36,799 bases of DNA from DAOTTW01 sp034437615 (GCA_034437615.1 DAOTTW010000062.1:1-36799); one strand, 5' to 3'. Shown: positions 1 through 7,522, counted from the stretch's first letter. Translations and numbers: made by a program. The notes: generated from the letters alone by a model not told the origin.

Positions 1-103
1 GCCGCTCGGACACCCAGAAGGGTGTCCCTACAGGGCATCGTTCGTAGGGACACGGCAAGCCGTGTCCGCAAACCGTGTCAATTATTTTGTTGGGATGGCC
101 TTA
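1..103. repeat. Terminal copy (left) of a paired-hairpin repeat
   Basis: Two perfect hairpins face each other. The first has 8-bp arms (GGACACCC at 8-15, GGGTGTCC at 20-27, loop AGAA). The second has 9-bp arms (GGACACGGC at 48-56, GCCGTGTCC at 59-67, loop AA). They are joined by a linker that begins CCTAC and ends GTAGG. Bases 1-103 are the reverse complement of 36691-36793 at 101 of 103 positions; the two differences are the AA loop bases at 57-58. The repeat runs into the TAA stop codon (101-103) of the adjacent receiver gene, so it may also act as its transcription terminator. The architecture resembles REP/BIME elements; no sequence family could be assigned. Confidence 0.85.
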
Positions 104-493
104 AACGGCAGCAAACATATTCTGGGCTGCTTTATCCAGGAAGTGCTGTAATGTATCCTGTATTTCCCTGCGGGCGACGGGCTTTGCCAGGTAGCCATCA
201 CAGCCAGCGACCAGGCAGCGCTCACGGTCACCGTGCATGGCGTTGGCCGTCAGTGCGATAATCGGGATGTGCTTCAGCGCATCATCGGCCTTGATCTGCT
301 GTGTAACCTCCAACCCATCCACATCTGGTAGGTTGACATCCATCAAAATCAGATCCGGCTTTTGCTTTTTAGCCAGTTGCAAGCCCGTCTCGCCGTCCAT
401 CGCTTCGAGCATATGATAGCCGAGGCTCTTCAAGATTTTGCGGACCAGACGCATATTCAGGGGGTTGTCTTCGACATATAAAATGGTTGTCAT
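101..493 (-). CDS. Single-domain response regulator (CheY/DivK-like receiver)
   Basis: A 130-residue protein that is all receiver domain, with no DNA-binding or enzymatic output. Visible are the acidic pair E8-D9, the phospho-acceptor D52 in LILMDVNLPDVDG, the switch threonine T82 in ALTANA and the conserved lysine K104 in YLAKPV. The LTANAM segment is typical of DivK-type receivers and of those that work with hybrid kinases. It would accept phosphate from a histidine kinase and signal through protein contacts in the cytoplasm. No kinase gene is adjacent; the nearest is the one at 4449, which looks unable to bind ATP normally. The ATG is preceded by an AGG. A palindrome lies near its likely promoter (524-550). 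Confidence 0.93.
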   Translation of the reverse strand: MTTILYVEDNPLNMRLVRKILKSLGYHMLEAMDGETGLQLAKKQKPDLILMDVNLPDVDGLEVTQQIKADDALKHIPIIALTANAMHGDRERCLVAGCDGYLAKPVARREIQDTLQHFLDKAAQNMFAAV

Positions 494-523
494 GGTTGCC
501 TGCCCAGCACTCAGTTAATTTAT

Positions 524-550
524 AATTGATTTAAAATCAATTCTATACCA
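524..550 (-). promoter_or_regulatory. Putative extended -10 promoter with operator-like palindrome for the receiver gene
   Basis: On the minus strand an extended -10 (TGG then TATAGA) occupies 550-542. It runs directly into a perfect 19-bp palindrome at 524-542 (AATTGATTT, one central base, AAATCAATT). The palindrome would cover the transcription start, the expected place for a repressor operator. No convincing -35 is seen. The palindrome is a direct observation; its regulatory role is an inference. Confidence 0.4.
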
Positions 551-637
551 AAGCAACCCTGAAGGAAAGGTGAACTTTGTCATCTATCTCAATGTTACAG
601 GGTCGGGCGACCTCAGCCCACACCCCTGAATGACACC

Positions 638-1069
638 CTACACACTGACATAGACAATTTGCGGGGCGAAAAACGCGGCAAAAACGTAAACGGTGCCGAC
701 CATACCAGAGAGCAACGCAATGGGGACGGCGAGCTTACCTGTGCGATCCTTGCGCCGGATCAAGCCTGCGTTAATGAACGGCAACACAGCCATCGCCAAA
801 TGCATTAAGAACGTGGCGAAGCCTTCATCCGCAAACGGACGAATACCAGCGACCTCAGCGGTGATGGGAATGCCGGAGCCGTCGGCCTGACGCAGCAAAT
901 CCAGCACACAGCAGATGATAATAAAAAACACGAGGTAAACAACTTGGTCGTTGCGCTCTGGCGTGACGAGCAACTGCACGAAAGCCAGCAAAAAGATAAA
1001 ATAGATAAAGTAATCGGCCAGCGTATCCGGTCGTAGGATCGCCAGCACATCATTCAGCAGTTCTTCCAT
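638..1069 (-). CDS. Small integral membrane protein of unknown function
   Basis: I do not recognise this family. From the ATG at 1069 it is 143 residues. About four hydrophobic segments are visible: near residues 16-37 (YFIYFIFLLAFVQLL), 42-58 (VVYLVFFIIICCVLDLL), 85-103 (FATFLMHLAMAVLPFINAG) and 113-137. A charged RRKDRTGK loop lies before the last one. There is no signal peptide, metal motif or enzyme signature. An in-frame GTG at 1081 is possible, but a GGAG lies 11 bases before the ATG and abuts the GTG, so the ATG is preferred. It is transcribed alone, with a TATAAT box about 60 bases upstream. Confidence 0.7.
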   Translation of the reverse strand: MEELLNDVLAILRPDTLADYFIYFIFLLAFVQLLVTPERNDQVVYLVFFIIICCVLDLLRQADGSGIPITAEVAGIRPFADEGFATFLMHLAMAVLPFINAGLIRRKDRTGKLAVPIALLSGMVGTVYVFAAFFAPQIVYVSV

Positions 1070-1102
1070 GAGGTGTATCACTCCGTTTTGTATCTTAAGT
1101 TA

Positions 1103-1132
1103 TGCGATATATCGCAGCTTATGTCGATTATA
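1103..1132 (-). promoter_or_regulatory. Putative promoter with 14-bp palindrome upstream of the small membrane protein
   Basis: A perfect TATAAT reads on the minus strand at 1132-1127. Just downstream is a perfect 14-bp palindrome, TGCGATATATCGCA (1103-1116), where transcription would begin. No good -35 hexamer is present. The arrangement mirrors the receiver gene at 524-550, but the palindrome sequence differs. Confidence 0.4.
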
Positions 1133-1224
1133 GTGCAATTTCACGCGCACACGCAGCAGCCTTTGTTATAGCTTATGCGTAACTGTTCACCTTGTCCTGT
1201 TTTTGTGGCGTCTGACGCCCCCCC

Positions 1225-1290
1225 GGACGCCAACAATGGCGTCCCTACCGCTGGCAAGCGTCTCTCATAGGGACGCGGCTTGTTGCGTCC
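1225..1290. repeat. Paired intergenic hairpins with CCTAC / TAGGG borders
   Basis: The first hairpin is GGACGCC (1225-1231), loop AACAAT, GGCGTCC (1238-1244), followed by CTAC. After a spacer, a TAGGG border leads to the second hairpin, GGACGC (1271-1276) with GCGTCC (1285-1290). This is the same inverted-pair layout as the window ends, with different stem sequences. It lies between two minus-strand genes and could terminate transcription of the TPR gene. Confidence 0.75.
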
Positions 1291-1344
1291 GCCACGATTG
1301 CGCCGCGACGTGAATAGTTACGCTTATGCACGGTTGAAAGGCCC

Positions 1345-1956
1345 TCATGCACGTCGCAAGATGCGCGTCAGCATCCGGCGTACACGCAGGTTAATCAGGT
1401 AGCTCTGAATTTCGCTGTGGTTGTCGTATTCGCGCCCCCCACCCATGCGCAGGTAACGCTCTAAATCCGCGATGGCCCCATCATAATCGCGCAGGTTCGC
1501 CCGGATGCGCCCGCGTGCTTCGTAGGCGGGTGCAACGCCAGGGTTGAGCGCCACAACCGTCGTCAGGTCGTCAGCCGCAGCGCGATATTGCTTGAGGTCT
1601 TCATACGTCAGTGCTCGGTTATAATAGGCTTCGTAGTGGTTTGGGTCGAGCGTGATAGCGGCTGCATAATCCGCGATGGCCAGTTGCAAACTGCCGCGCA
1701 AGCGCAGGATGTTGCCGCGTTCGTTGTAGGCATCTGCTAGATAAGCGTTATGGCGCAGCGCTTCGTTAAAATCCGCCATTGCTTGCTCATAGCGTTCGAT
1801 GTAGGCATACGCTTCACCGCGATACAGGTAAATCTCGCTCAGGTCGCCCAGGCTGAGGTTAATCGCCTTCGTCAGCAGCGCGATGGCCGTTTCGTATTCC
1901 CCGGCATTGAGCGCCAGCAAGCCATCTTGAAAGTAATCGCTTACAGGATTGGTCAT
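1345..1956 (-). CDS. Tetratricopeptide-repeat protein
   Basis: A 203-residue protein made almost wholly of about five TPR units (roughly residues 7-40, 41-74, 75-108, 109-142 and 143-176). The W/L-G-Y-A-F-A-P pattern shows in stretches such as YNERGNILRLRG, AIADYAAAITLDPNHYEAYY and AIADLERYLRMGG. No signal peptide or membrane segment is present, so it is probably a cytoplasmic adaptor for protein-protein contacts. The C-terminus is arginine-rich (RVRRMLTRILRRA). The partner is unknown. No clear Shine-Dalgarno precedes the ATG. The gene stands alone and is divergent from the S33 hydrolase. Confidence 0.9.
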   Translation of the reverse strand: MTNPVSDYFQDGLLALNAGEYETAIALLTKAINLSLGDLSEIYLYRGEAYAYIERYEQAMADFNEALRHNAYLADAYNERGNILRLRGSLQLAIADYAAAITLDPNHYEAYYNRALTYEDLKQYRAAADDLTTVVALNPGVAPAYEARGRIRANLRDYDGAIADLERYLRMGGGREYDNHSEIQSYLINLRVRRMLTRILRRA

Positions 1957-1991
1957 GGCACGTTGGTTTTAGGTTGGTGGATGTCGTGCTA

Positions 1992-2021
1992 ATCCTAGCG
2001 CATGGGTGCCGCCGATGACAA
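1992..2021 (-). promoter_or_regulatory. Putative sigma-70-type promoter of the TPR gene
   Basis: On the minus strand a TTGTCA -35 (2021-2016) and a TAGGAT -10 (1997-1992) are 18 bases apart, about 35 bases before the ATG. The GAGACA microsatellite begins 13 bases upstream of the -35. Confidence 0.4.
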
Positions 2022-2034
2022 GTTTTTTGCTGCG

Positions 2035-2075
2035 GAGACAGAGACAGAGACAGAGACAGAGACAGAGACAGAGAC
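2035..2075. repeat. Hexanucleotide microsatellite (GAGACA, 6.8 copies)
   Basis: Six perfect tandem GAGACA units (2035-2070) plus a partial GAGAC (2071-2075) lie between the divergent TPR and S33 hydrolase genes. The array is just upstream of the predicted TPR promoter. Two TTGATAG copies follow it (2076 and 2087). A pure array of this length is prone to slippage, so copy number may vary between cells. Confidence 0.95.
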
Positions 2076-2137
2076 TTGATAGAAAGTTGATAGCTTCGTG
2101 CTTTAATGGATAAGCGAAAACAAACCTATACAATCTG

Positions 2138-2175
2138 TAGGGGTACAATGCATTGCATCCAGGGCGCTACGCCCC
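2138..2175. repeat. Dispersed hairpin repeat, CAAT-arm type
   Basis: GTAGGGG is followed by an imperfect palindrome centred on CAATGCATTG (2146-2155), then ATCCAGGGCG and a small GGGCG/CGCCC hairpin. It resembles the element at 28853-28886 in border, CAAT arms and CCAGGGC tail. It lies in the 5' region of the S33 hydrolase. Confidence 0.6.
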
Positions 2176-2225
2176 CAGTCCATAATCATGTCAATCGACC
2201 CTGCAACCAAAAAAGATAGGACGCG

Positions 2226-3743
2226 ATGCCTGCTCACAGCCTTAAATTAGCTGGCTTGCTGTTGCTGCTGATAGGGTTAGCGACGCTCAGCCATGCCCAG
2301 GACGACGCAAACGCCACGAACCCCTATACAACCATACCGTGCGCGTACCCGACGCCACGCGGCCTACAAGCCGAATGTGGCTTGCTGCGCGTGCCGGAAG
2401 ATTACACACAGCCCGATGGCCGCATGGTCGAATTGGCTGTGATGCGGGTGCTATCGCCAGCGCGTAACCCCGCCCCTGATCCGCTGCTGCATCTGGTGGG
2501 TGGGCCAGGTGGCAGCAGCGTGCCACAGGCAGCACGCATCTTTCATGGCCAGTTCGCGCCCTTTGCCCGTCAGCGTGATGTCATCTTCGTGGACCAGCGC
2601 GGCACAGGCTACAGTCATCCACGCCTGTACTGCTCCGAGATACGCACGCAATTAGACGATTTGCTGATACGGGAGGCATCGCCGCAGCAGGCCAACGCTG
2701 TCTATATTGATCTGCTGCGCCAATGCCGCGAACGTTTGGCCGAAGGGCATCCAGGGCTGGATTTTAACCAGTACAACAGCGCCAATATCGTGCGGGATTT
2801 AGAGCGTTTGCGCGTGGCGATGGGCTACGAGCAATGGAATCTGATCGGCGTGTCGTATGGCTCACGCTTGGCGCTGACGGCTATGCGCGATGCGCCGCAG
2901 GGTTTGCGCAGCGTTATACTGGATTCGGTGTATCCGCCACAGGTCAACTTATTTACAGAAATCCTGCCCAATGCAGAGCGGGCATTGGATGTGCTGTTCG
3001 CGGCTTGCGAAGCCGATTTTGATTGTCGCCAAGCCTACCCACAGCTAGAGCAGACCTTCAATACGTTGTATGCCGACCTCAACGCGCAGCCGCAGCGCTT
3101 GCAGGTGCAGGCACCGGAACTAGGCCAGTTTATGCTGCCTGTGGACGGTGACCGCGTGTATCGCTGGGTGTTCGGTTGGTTGTATGCGGTGTCGGATATT
3201 CGCACGGTGCCGCGCCGCATCGCTGCGATGGCCGATGATAACTTCACGGAATCCATACAGGCGGGCATCGCAGATGAAACGAACATCACGTTGATTGATC
3301 TGGCCATGCATTACAGCGTGCAATGTCAGGAGGAGGCCGCCTTCTTAAATCCAGCCGATTTTGCAGCCGTTGCAGCGGCTTTTCCGCAACGGGCAGCGTA
3401 TTTGCTCAAAGGCAGTGACCTGGGCGCATCGCTTTTTGATCTATGTGCGTTATGGTCGCCAAGCGCCGACCCCCGCGAAGCAGAACCCGTGTCCAGTGCG
3501 GTGCCTGCGCTGTTGCTCGCTGGCAACTTCGACCCCATCACACCGCCCGCCTGGGCAGAATTGGCCGCGCAAACGCTGGACAATCACTATCTATACGTGT
3601 TGCCCGATGTAGGGCATGGCGTAGTGCGCTCGTCGGCTTGTGGCATGTCGCTGGCGGTGGCCTTCCTGAACGACCCGACCCGCGCACCCGATGCAAGCTG
3701 CCTTGACGACCTGATCCCGATGCAATTCGAGACGCGCCCTTAA
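2226..3743 (+). CDS. Secreted alpha/beta hydrolase, peptidase S33 / TAP-like family
   Basis: A 505-residue protein with a cleavable signal peptide (residues 1-24, ending LSHAQ). The alpha/beta-hydrolase motifs are in order: an oxyanion-type LVGGPGGS at 90-97, DQRGTG at 123-128, the nucleophile elbow GVSYGS with S210, the acid D436 in GNFDPITPP and the catalytic H464 in DVGHG. The C-terminal part matches the TAP-like domain of tripeptidyl and prolyl aminopeptidases. The likely role is removal of N-terminal residues from short peptides outside the cytoplasm; the substrate cannot be fixed from sequence. Six or more cysteines in the exported part may form disulfides. The ATG has a close AGGA. It is a single-gene unit. 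Confidence 0.9.
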   Translation: MPAHSLKLAGLLLLLIGLATLSHAQDDANATNPYTTIPCAYPTPRGLQAECGLLRVPEDYTQPDGRMVELAVMRVLSPARNPAPDPLLHLVGGPGGSSVPQAARIFHGQFAPFARQRDVIFVDQRGTGYSHPRLYCSEIRTQLDDLLIREASPQQANAVYIDLLRQCRERLAEGHPGLDFNQYNSANIVRDLERLRVAMGYEQWNLIGVSYGSRLALTAMRDAPQGLRSVILDSVYPPQVNLFTEILPNAERALDVLFAACEADFDCRQAYPQLEQTFNTLYADLNAQPQRLQVQAPELGQFMLPVDGDRVYRWVFGWLYAVSDIRTVPRRIAAMADDNFTESIQAGIADETNITLIDLAMHYSVQCQEEAAFLNPADFAAVAAAFPQRAAYLLKGSDLGASLFDLCALWSPSADPREAEPVSSAVPALLLAGNFDPITPPAWAELAAQTLDNHYLYVLPDVGHGVVRSSACGMSLAVAFLNDPTRAPDASCLDDLIPMQFETRP

Positions 3744-3800
3744 AATTGGCTGTGCAATTTGCTGTTAAAAATACTTAAAATATGCGAGTGGCCGATGCCC

Positions 3801-3809
3801 TGGTATTAT
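3801..3809 (+). promoter_or_regulatory. Putative extended -10 promoter of the rhodanese gene
   Basis: TGG followed by TATTAT (3804-3809), about 77 bases before the ATG. No -35 match at the expected spacing. Confidence 0.35.
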
Positions 3810-3886
3810 GATCGTACTATCGCATTATTGGCTACTGGATCGACGCTTAACCAATAACCACACAAGGCAAGCAAAGGCAGCAAAAC

Positions 3887-4222
3887 ATGGCAAACGCAAG
3901 CTATCAGGACATCTCAATTGACGAGTATCAGGCACAATTTGAGCAAAGTCAGCAGGATTATATGCTGGTGGATGTGCGCGAGACGGATGAATACGCCGCT
4001 GGGCGCATCCCTGGCGCGGTTAACCTGCCCCTGACTGAATTGCAGGCACGCTATAACGAACTGCCCCAGGATAAGACGCTGGTGCTGGTGTGTGCACGCG
4101 GCGGACGCAGCGCACAGGCCGCGATATTTTTGGCCACGCAGGGCTACGACCAGGACTTGTACAACCTGACAGATGGCACGATGGGCTGGATGGAGGAGGG
4201 GCTGCCCGTCGAACAAGACTGA
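3887..4222 (+). CDS. Single-domain rhodanese-like sulfurtransferase
   Basis: A 111-residue single rhodanese domain. The CH2A-like segment VDVRETDEYAAGRIPGAVNLP is clear. The active-site loop is CARGGR with C69 as the persulfide-carrying cysteine, and the C-terminal GTMGWMEEGLPVE is typical of the family. It has no signal peptide and is probably a cytoplasmic sulfur-transfer or thiol-relay protein like GlpE or PspE. The six-residue loop suits a sulfur rather than a phosphate substrate. It has its own promoter-like element and is not clearly coupled to a neighbour; donor and acceptor are unknown. Confidence 0.92.
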   Translation: MANASYQDISIDEYQAQFEQSQQDYMLVDVRETDEYAAGRIPGAVNLPLTELQARYNELPQDKTLVLVCARGGRSAQAAIFLATQGYDQDLYNLTDGTMGWMEEGLPVEQD

Positions 4223-4260
4223 TGGCAAGACCAGGACGGTTTCAGATGGTTTTTGCAGGG

Positions 4261-4310
4261 GGACGCCATGCTTGGCGTCCGCAGATGACCGGATGCGGCA
4301 AGCCGTATCC
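4261..4310. repeat. Paired intergenic hairpins
   Basis: Hairpin one is GGACGCC (4261-4267), loop ATGCTT, GGCGTCC (4274-4280). Hairpin two is GGATGCGGC (4291-4299), loop AA, GCCGTATCC (4302-4310), with one G-T type mismatch in the stem. The GGC-AA-GCC core matches the terminal repeats. It lies between the rhodanese and the histidine kinase. Confidence 0.7.
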
Positions 4311-4410
4311 CTGCGATCGTGCGGGTTTGCTTTCATTTCCCTATAAAGCCAGCATAACGCAGAAACAGAACGCATAAGCACATTTTCTAACGATAGCGTG
4401 CTCATAAACA

Positions 4411-4419
4411 TGGTATAGT
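4411..4419 (+). promoter_or_regulatory. Putative extended -10 promoter of the histidine kinase gene
   Basis: TGG followed by TATAGT (4414-4419), 30 bases upstream of the ATG at 4449. No good -35. Confidence 0.45.
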
Positions 4420-4448
4420 GGAAAAAAGCTAGTTATGCGGCTTGTAAT

Positions 4449-6515
4449 ATGACGACGGGTAGCCTTACATTGCGACAGAGCATGTCACTCTTAGACGCCG
4501 TTGATGTGCCCCTATTGATTTACCGTGCTGGTCATATCCTCTGGGGTAATCAGCGTATCTGTGATTGCCTGCACACTCAACGAGAACAGCTTGCAAGTCA
4601 TACGTTGGCGGACCTCTTCACCGAGGCATCAGCACTCGCTTTGCCTGGGGCGATTGAGCGTGTCATCGTGCAGGGCGAAGCGGCCACACTGATAACGGCC
4701 TTCGCCACAGCACCGACGAAAAGCCTGCGAACCAGCATCAAGCCCGCCTTCGGTGATGACCCCGAAAGCGTGCTGCTGACGTTCGTCCCACAGCCAGCCG
4801 CGTCGCCATCACACTCAGCAGCAGCACGTCAGCATGAGCTAGCCGAACGTAACGCCCACCTGGAAGCCTTCAACCAACGCGCCCAGCAAGAGATCGAACA
4901 GCGCAAACAGGCTCAAACCGAGCTATCCGACACGTTACGGCGTACCGAGGTGCTCTATCGCACAATGCGCCTGTTGATTACCTCAGATGCGACCAAAAAT
5001 GCCATGCAGCGGGTGATAAGCATATTGCCAGAGGCGTTGAACGCGGCGGGTGGCTTGCTGGTGACGTTTGATGAGAGCACCGGGCAAGTCAGCCAGTACG
5101 AGCAGAACGGCCAAACACAGGGCTGGGCCGATTTCTGGCAGCTTGTCGGGGATGCCGCACGTACACAACCAGGGATGCCCAGCTTTGATTTGCTGTGGCC
5201 ACGAGGCATCCAGCGCCCGTTATCTGCGGATCGGCGGGGTGCCGCAGCAGCCATCGGCGCACGGGGCTTGCTGGCTTTGGTGCGTGATAGCAGCGAACCC
5301 GCGTTTACGCAGGACGAAATGGCGCTGTTGGTGGCCTTAGCCGATCAATTGGCCATCGCGCTAGAAAACGACATACTCTGGCAGCACTTGCAGCAGTATA
5401 GCATCCGGCTGGCACACCTGCTGGACGAGCGCACCGTAGAACTCAGCGACGAACGCGCACGCTTGCAGGCCATCCTCGATGCAACGGGTGAGGGCATCCT
5501 GTACATGGAGGATTTTGTCCTCAAGTATGCAAATCCGGCCCTGTGTCGTATGTTGGGCCATAGTCGTACAGAGCTAATCGGCAAGCCGCTGAAGTTTATC
5601 CGCGCTGAGGGCACCCCACCGGCACCCGACGCGGCGGATGCGGCCAAGCTGCACAATGCCGAAGGATGGCTCAAGGAAAATTTAGCCGTCGCTGACCAAC
5701 GCGATAAAGCGCAACTGCGGCGTAACGATGGCAGCAGCTTTCCTGCACACCTGACGTTTTCGGTGATCGGTGCGCCGGGCGTCGACCCGGTGCGCATGGT
5801 GTGTGTGGTGCGGGATGTGAGCGAGGAATTAGCCTTGCAAGAGCAGCGTGCGCGTTTCATCGACAACGCGGCACACGAGCTACGCACGCCCTTGACAAGC
5901 CTCGGCTTACGCCTGCAACTGCTGCAACGTCAGCCACAACACCTGACAAAGCACATGCAACAACTACGGCGCGCCTATAGCAATATCAAGCAGCTTGTGG
6001 ACGATATGCTTGAACTCACGCGCTCGGAAAAAACCGATACCTCGCTCAACCGTGCGCTGACGCCCCTACAACCGCTGCTAGAGTTGGCTGTCGATAACAC
6101 CGAAGCAGAAGCCGTCTCTGGCGATACGCCGCTGGTCTTGTGCGACTTCATGACAGAGCGCATCCCCGTGCACGTAGACCCACAGCGCATCCGACAGATG
6201 TTGGATCATCTGCTGCGGGATATGAACAACGAAATCACCCCCCCGGAGCAACTGCGGCTCACGCTGGACCAACGGCAACGTCACGAACGGTCTTACCTCT
6301 GCATCATGCTGTGCAACCCGAAGCGGCGCTTTCCGCCTGAACTGCTGCCACAGCAAATTTTCGAGCCGTTTAGCCGCCCGCGTCTGGGTGATAGTCAGGG
6401 TACAGGCATCGAATTGGCGATTGTCAAGCGAATTGTGCAGTTGCATGGCGGTATAATCGAGGCATCGAATCAGGCTGAGGGCGGCAGTTGCATCCACATC
6501 TTTCTACCCCTGTAG
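4449..6515 (+). CDS. PAS-GAF-PAS sensor histidine kinase with degenerate ATP-binding domain
   Basis: A 688-residue soluble sensor. Domains in order: an N-terminal PAS-like region (about 10-112), a coiled coil (about 128-165), a GAF domain (about 168-308), a second helix, a PAS domain (about 337-460), a HisKA helix with H476 in FIDNAAHELRTPLTS, and a C-terminal HATPase-like region. H-box and dimerisation helices look intact. The N-box is altered (HLLRDMNNEIT, where LLxNAxK is usual). The G1 box, normally DxGxG, reads CNPKRRFPPE (622-631). G2 survives as GTGIELAIVK (651-660). No transmembrane segment is seen, so it senses a cytoplasmic signal. It may be a pseudokinase, a phosphatase or a partner of another kinase. 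No Shine-Dalgarno is obvious. Confidence 0.88.
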   Translation: MTTGSLTLRQSMSLLDAVDVPLLIYRAGHILWGNQRICDCLHTQREQLASHTLADLFTEASALALPGAIERVIVQGEAATLITAFATAPTKSLRTSIKPAFGDDPESVLLTFVPQPAASPSHSAAARQHELAERNAHLEAFNQRAQQEIEQRKQAQTELSDTLRRTEVLYRTMRLLITSDATKNAMQRVISILPEALNAAGGLLVTFDESTGQVSQYEQNGQTQGWADFWQLVGDAARTQPGMPSFDLLWPRGIQRPLSADRRGAAAAIGARGLLALVRDSSEPAFTQDEMALLVALADQLAIALENDILWQHLQQYSIRLAHLLDERTVELSDERARLQAILDATGEGILYMEDFVLKYANPALCRMLGHSRTELIGKPLKFIRAEGTPPAPDAADAAKLHNAEGWLKENLAVADQRDKAQLRRNDGSSFPAHLTFSVIGAPGVDPVRMVCVVRDVSEELALQEQRARFIDNAAHELRTPLTSLGLRLQLLQRQPQHLTKHMQQLRRAYSNIKQLVDDMLELTRSEKTDTSLNRALTPLQPLLELAVDNTEAEAVSGDTPLVLCDFMTERIPVHVDPQRIRQMLDHLLRDMNNEITPPEQLRLTLDQRQRHERSYLCIMLCNPKRRFPPELLPQQIFEPFSRPRLGDSQGTGIELAIVKRIVQLHGGIIEASNQAEGGSCIHIFLPL

Positions 6516-6594
6516 CGCCCTTGTAGCGGGGGCAAATTCTCGTGGCTTGCAATGAGGCGCTTCATAGGCACTTCTCAGGCTTTTAGGCATTGCT

Positions 6595-6625
6595 TTGCCA
6601 ACGACGCTGCATTTTGTTGTATAGT
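6595..6625 (+). promoter_or_regulatory. Putative promoter of the membrane protein at 6715
   Basis: TTGCCA (6595-6600) and TATAGT (6620-6625) are 19 bases apart, a little longer than ideal, followed by an A-rich purine tract. Confidence 0.3.
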
Positions 6626-6714
6626 GAAAAAGAAAAAGAAGAACGCAAGCAAACAGTCTCGGTACAACGACATAGCGCACTTAACGTAACGATAAATCAC
6701 GGGTGGAATTGTTT

Positions 6715-7419
6715 ATGCAAGACGTCTATCACATCCGAAACACTCATTTTCTGCTCCGTTGGGTCCTCAGCGGGTATCTGGCCTGGTTAATCGGTGGTGT
6801 ACTTAGCGTCGCGGCGGGCTTTATCGGCTTCTTCGCTGCGATGATCCTCTCCGGCGTCCTGCAAACGGGCGTGCCATCCATCGCCTACTGGGTGGTGGCC
6901 GTTTTCGTCGGCATGAGCACAGGTTACGCCATAGGCACACTACAACAATGGCTGATTCGCCATTTGCTCCATTGGGAAGTGGACCACTGGACGCGCTGGA
7001 GCACCATCGGCGGCGCGGCGGCTGGCCTTGCTGTGTATGGGTTGCTGACGCTCAGCGACAGAATGCTGCAAGATAGCGGCACGCTGATGGTCTACCCGTC
7101 AGAATGGCATCAACCGATCTGGAATATCGTGACGCTGCTGCCACTCATGGTCTTCGTGGGGCTGGTTGCCCTGTTCCAGTGGCGTATCTTGCGCCAGTAC
7201 GTCAGAGCCGCGTGGTTGTGGGTGCTGGCGAATGTCGCCGGGGGCTGGATGTTCACGGCGGTCTTTGCGGAGGACGGCACGCTGATGCAGTGGGCCATTG
7301 GGGTCTTTGCGCTGAGCGCGGCAACGGGCGCGGTGATGCTGTATCTCTTCCAAACGCAAGTTCACCGCAGCAACCTACCCGAAGGCGAAGGCGATTCAAT
7401 CTGGGATCGGGCGGTATAG
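6715..7419 (+). CDS. Multi-pass membrane protein of unknown function
   Basis: 234 residues from the ATG at 6715. A GTG at 6703 is also in frame, but the GGGTGGA that could serve as ribosome-binding site overlaps it and sits well placed for the ATG. About six hydrophobic segments are visible (roughly residues 14-45, 54-78, 95-112, 133-155, 163-184 and 190-211). The protein is rich in Trp, with short charged loops and a hydrophilic C-terminus (NLPEGEGDSIWDRAV). There are no enzyme motifs. I do not recognise a named family; the lengths and spacing look like uncharacterised proteins rather than a transporter of known type. Confidence 0.75.
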   Translation: MQDVYHIRNTHFLLRWVLSGYLAWLIGGVLSVAAGFIGFFAAMILSGVLQTGVPSIAYWVVAVFVGMSTGYAIGTLQQWLIRHLLHWEVDHWTRWSTIGGAAAGLAVYGLLTLSDRMLQDSGTLMVYPSEWHQPIWNIVTLLPLMVFVGLVALFQWRILRQYVRAAWLWVLANVAGGWMFTAVFAEDGTLMQWAIGVFALSAATGAVMLYLFQTQVHRSNLPEGEGDSIWDRAV

Positions 7420-7491
7420 CGTCATTGGTGCTATTCACGTCGCAGGCTGGGTCATCCCCTGGCCTTTGCGATAGCACCACATAATAGCGTG

Positions 7492-7522
7492 GGTGCACGT
7501 CTTTTCGCGGCAGACGTGCCAC
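7492..7522. terminator. Hairpin between convergent genes
   Basis: GGTGCACGTC and GACGTGCCACC form a 10-bp stem with one bulged C and an 11-base loop. It lies between a plus-strand stop (7419) and a minus-strand stop (7532). A CGTCCTTAC border follows, as in the dispersed repeats. There is no U-tract, so factor-independent termination is uncertain. Confidence 0.5.

Noticed and set aside
22..261. Plus-strand open frame at the left end
   Set aside because: It runs through the hairpin repeat and antisense to the receiver gene; the composition is not protein-like.
2035..2075. CRISPR array
   Set aside because: Units are six bases with no spacers and no cas genes nearby; it is a microsatellite.
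4955..5254. Minus-strand frame within the histidine kinase
   Set aside because: Antisense shadow in the GAF region; no supporting signals.
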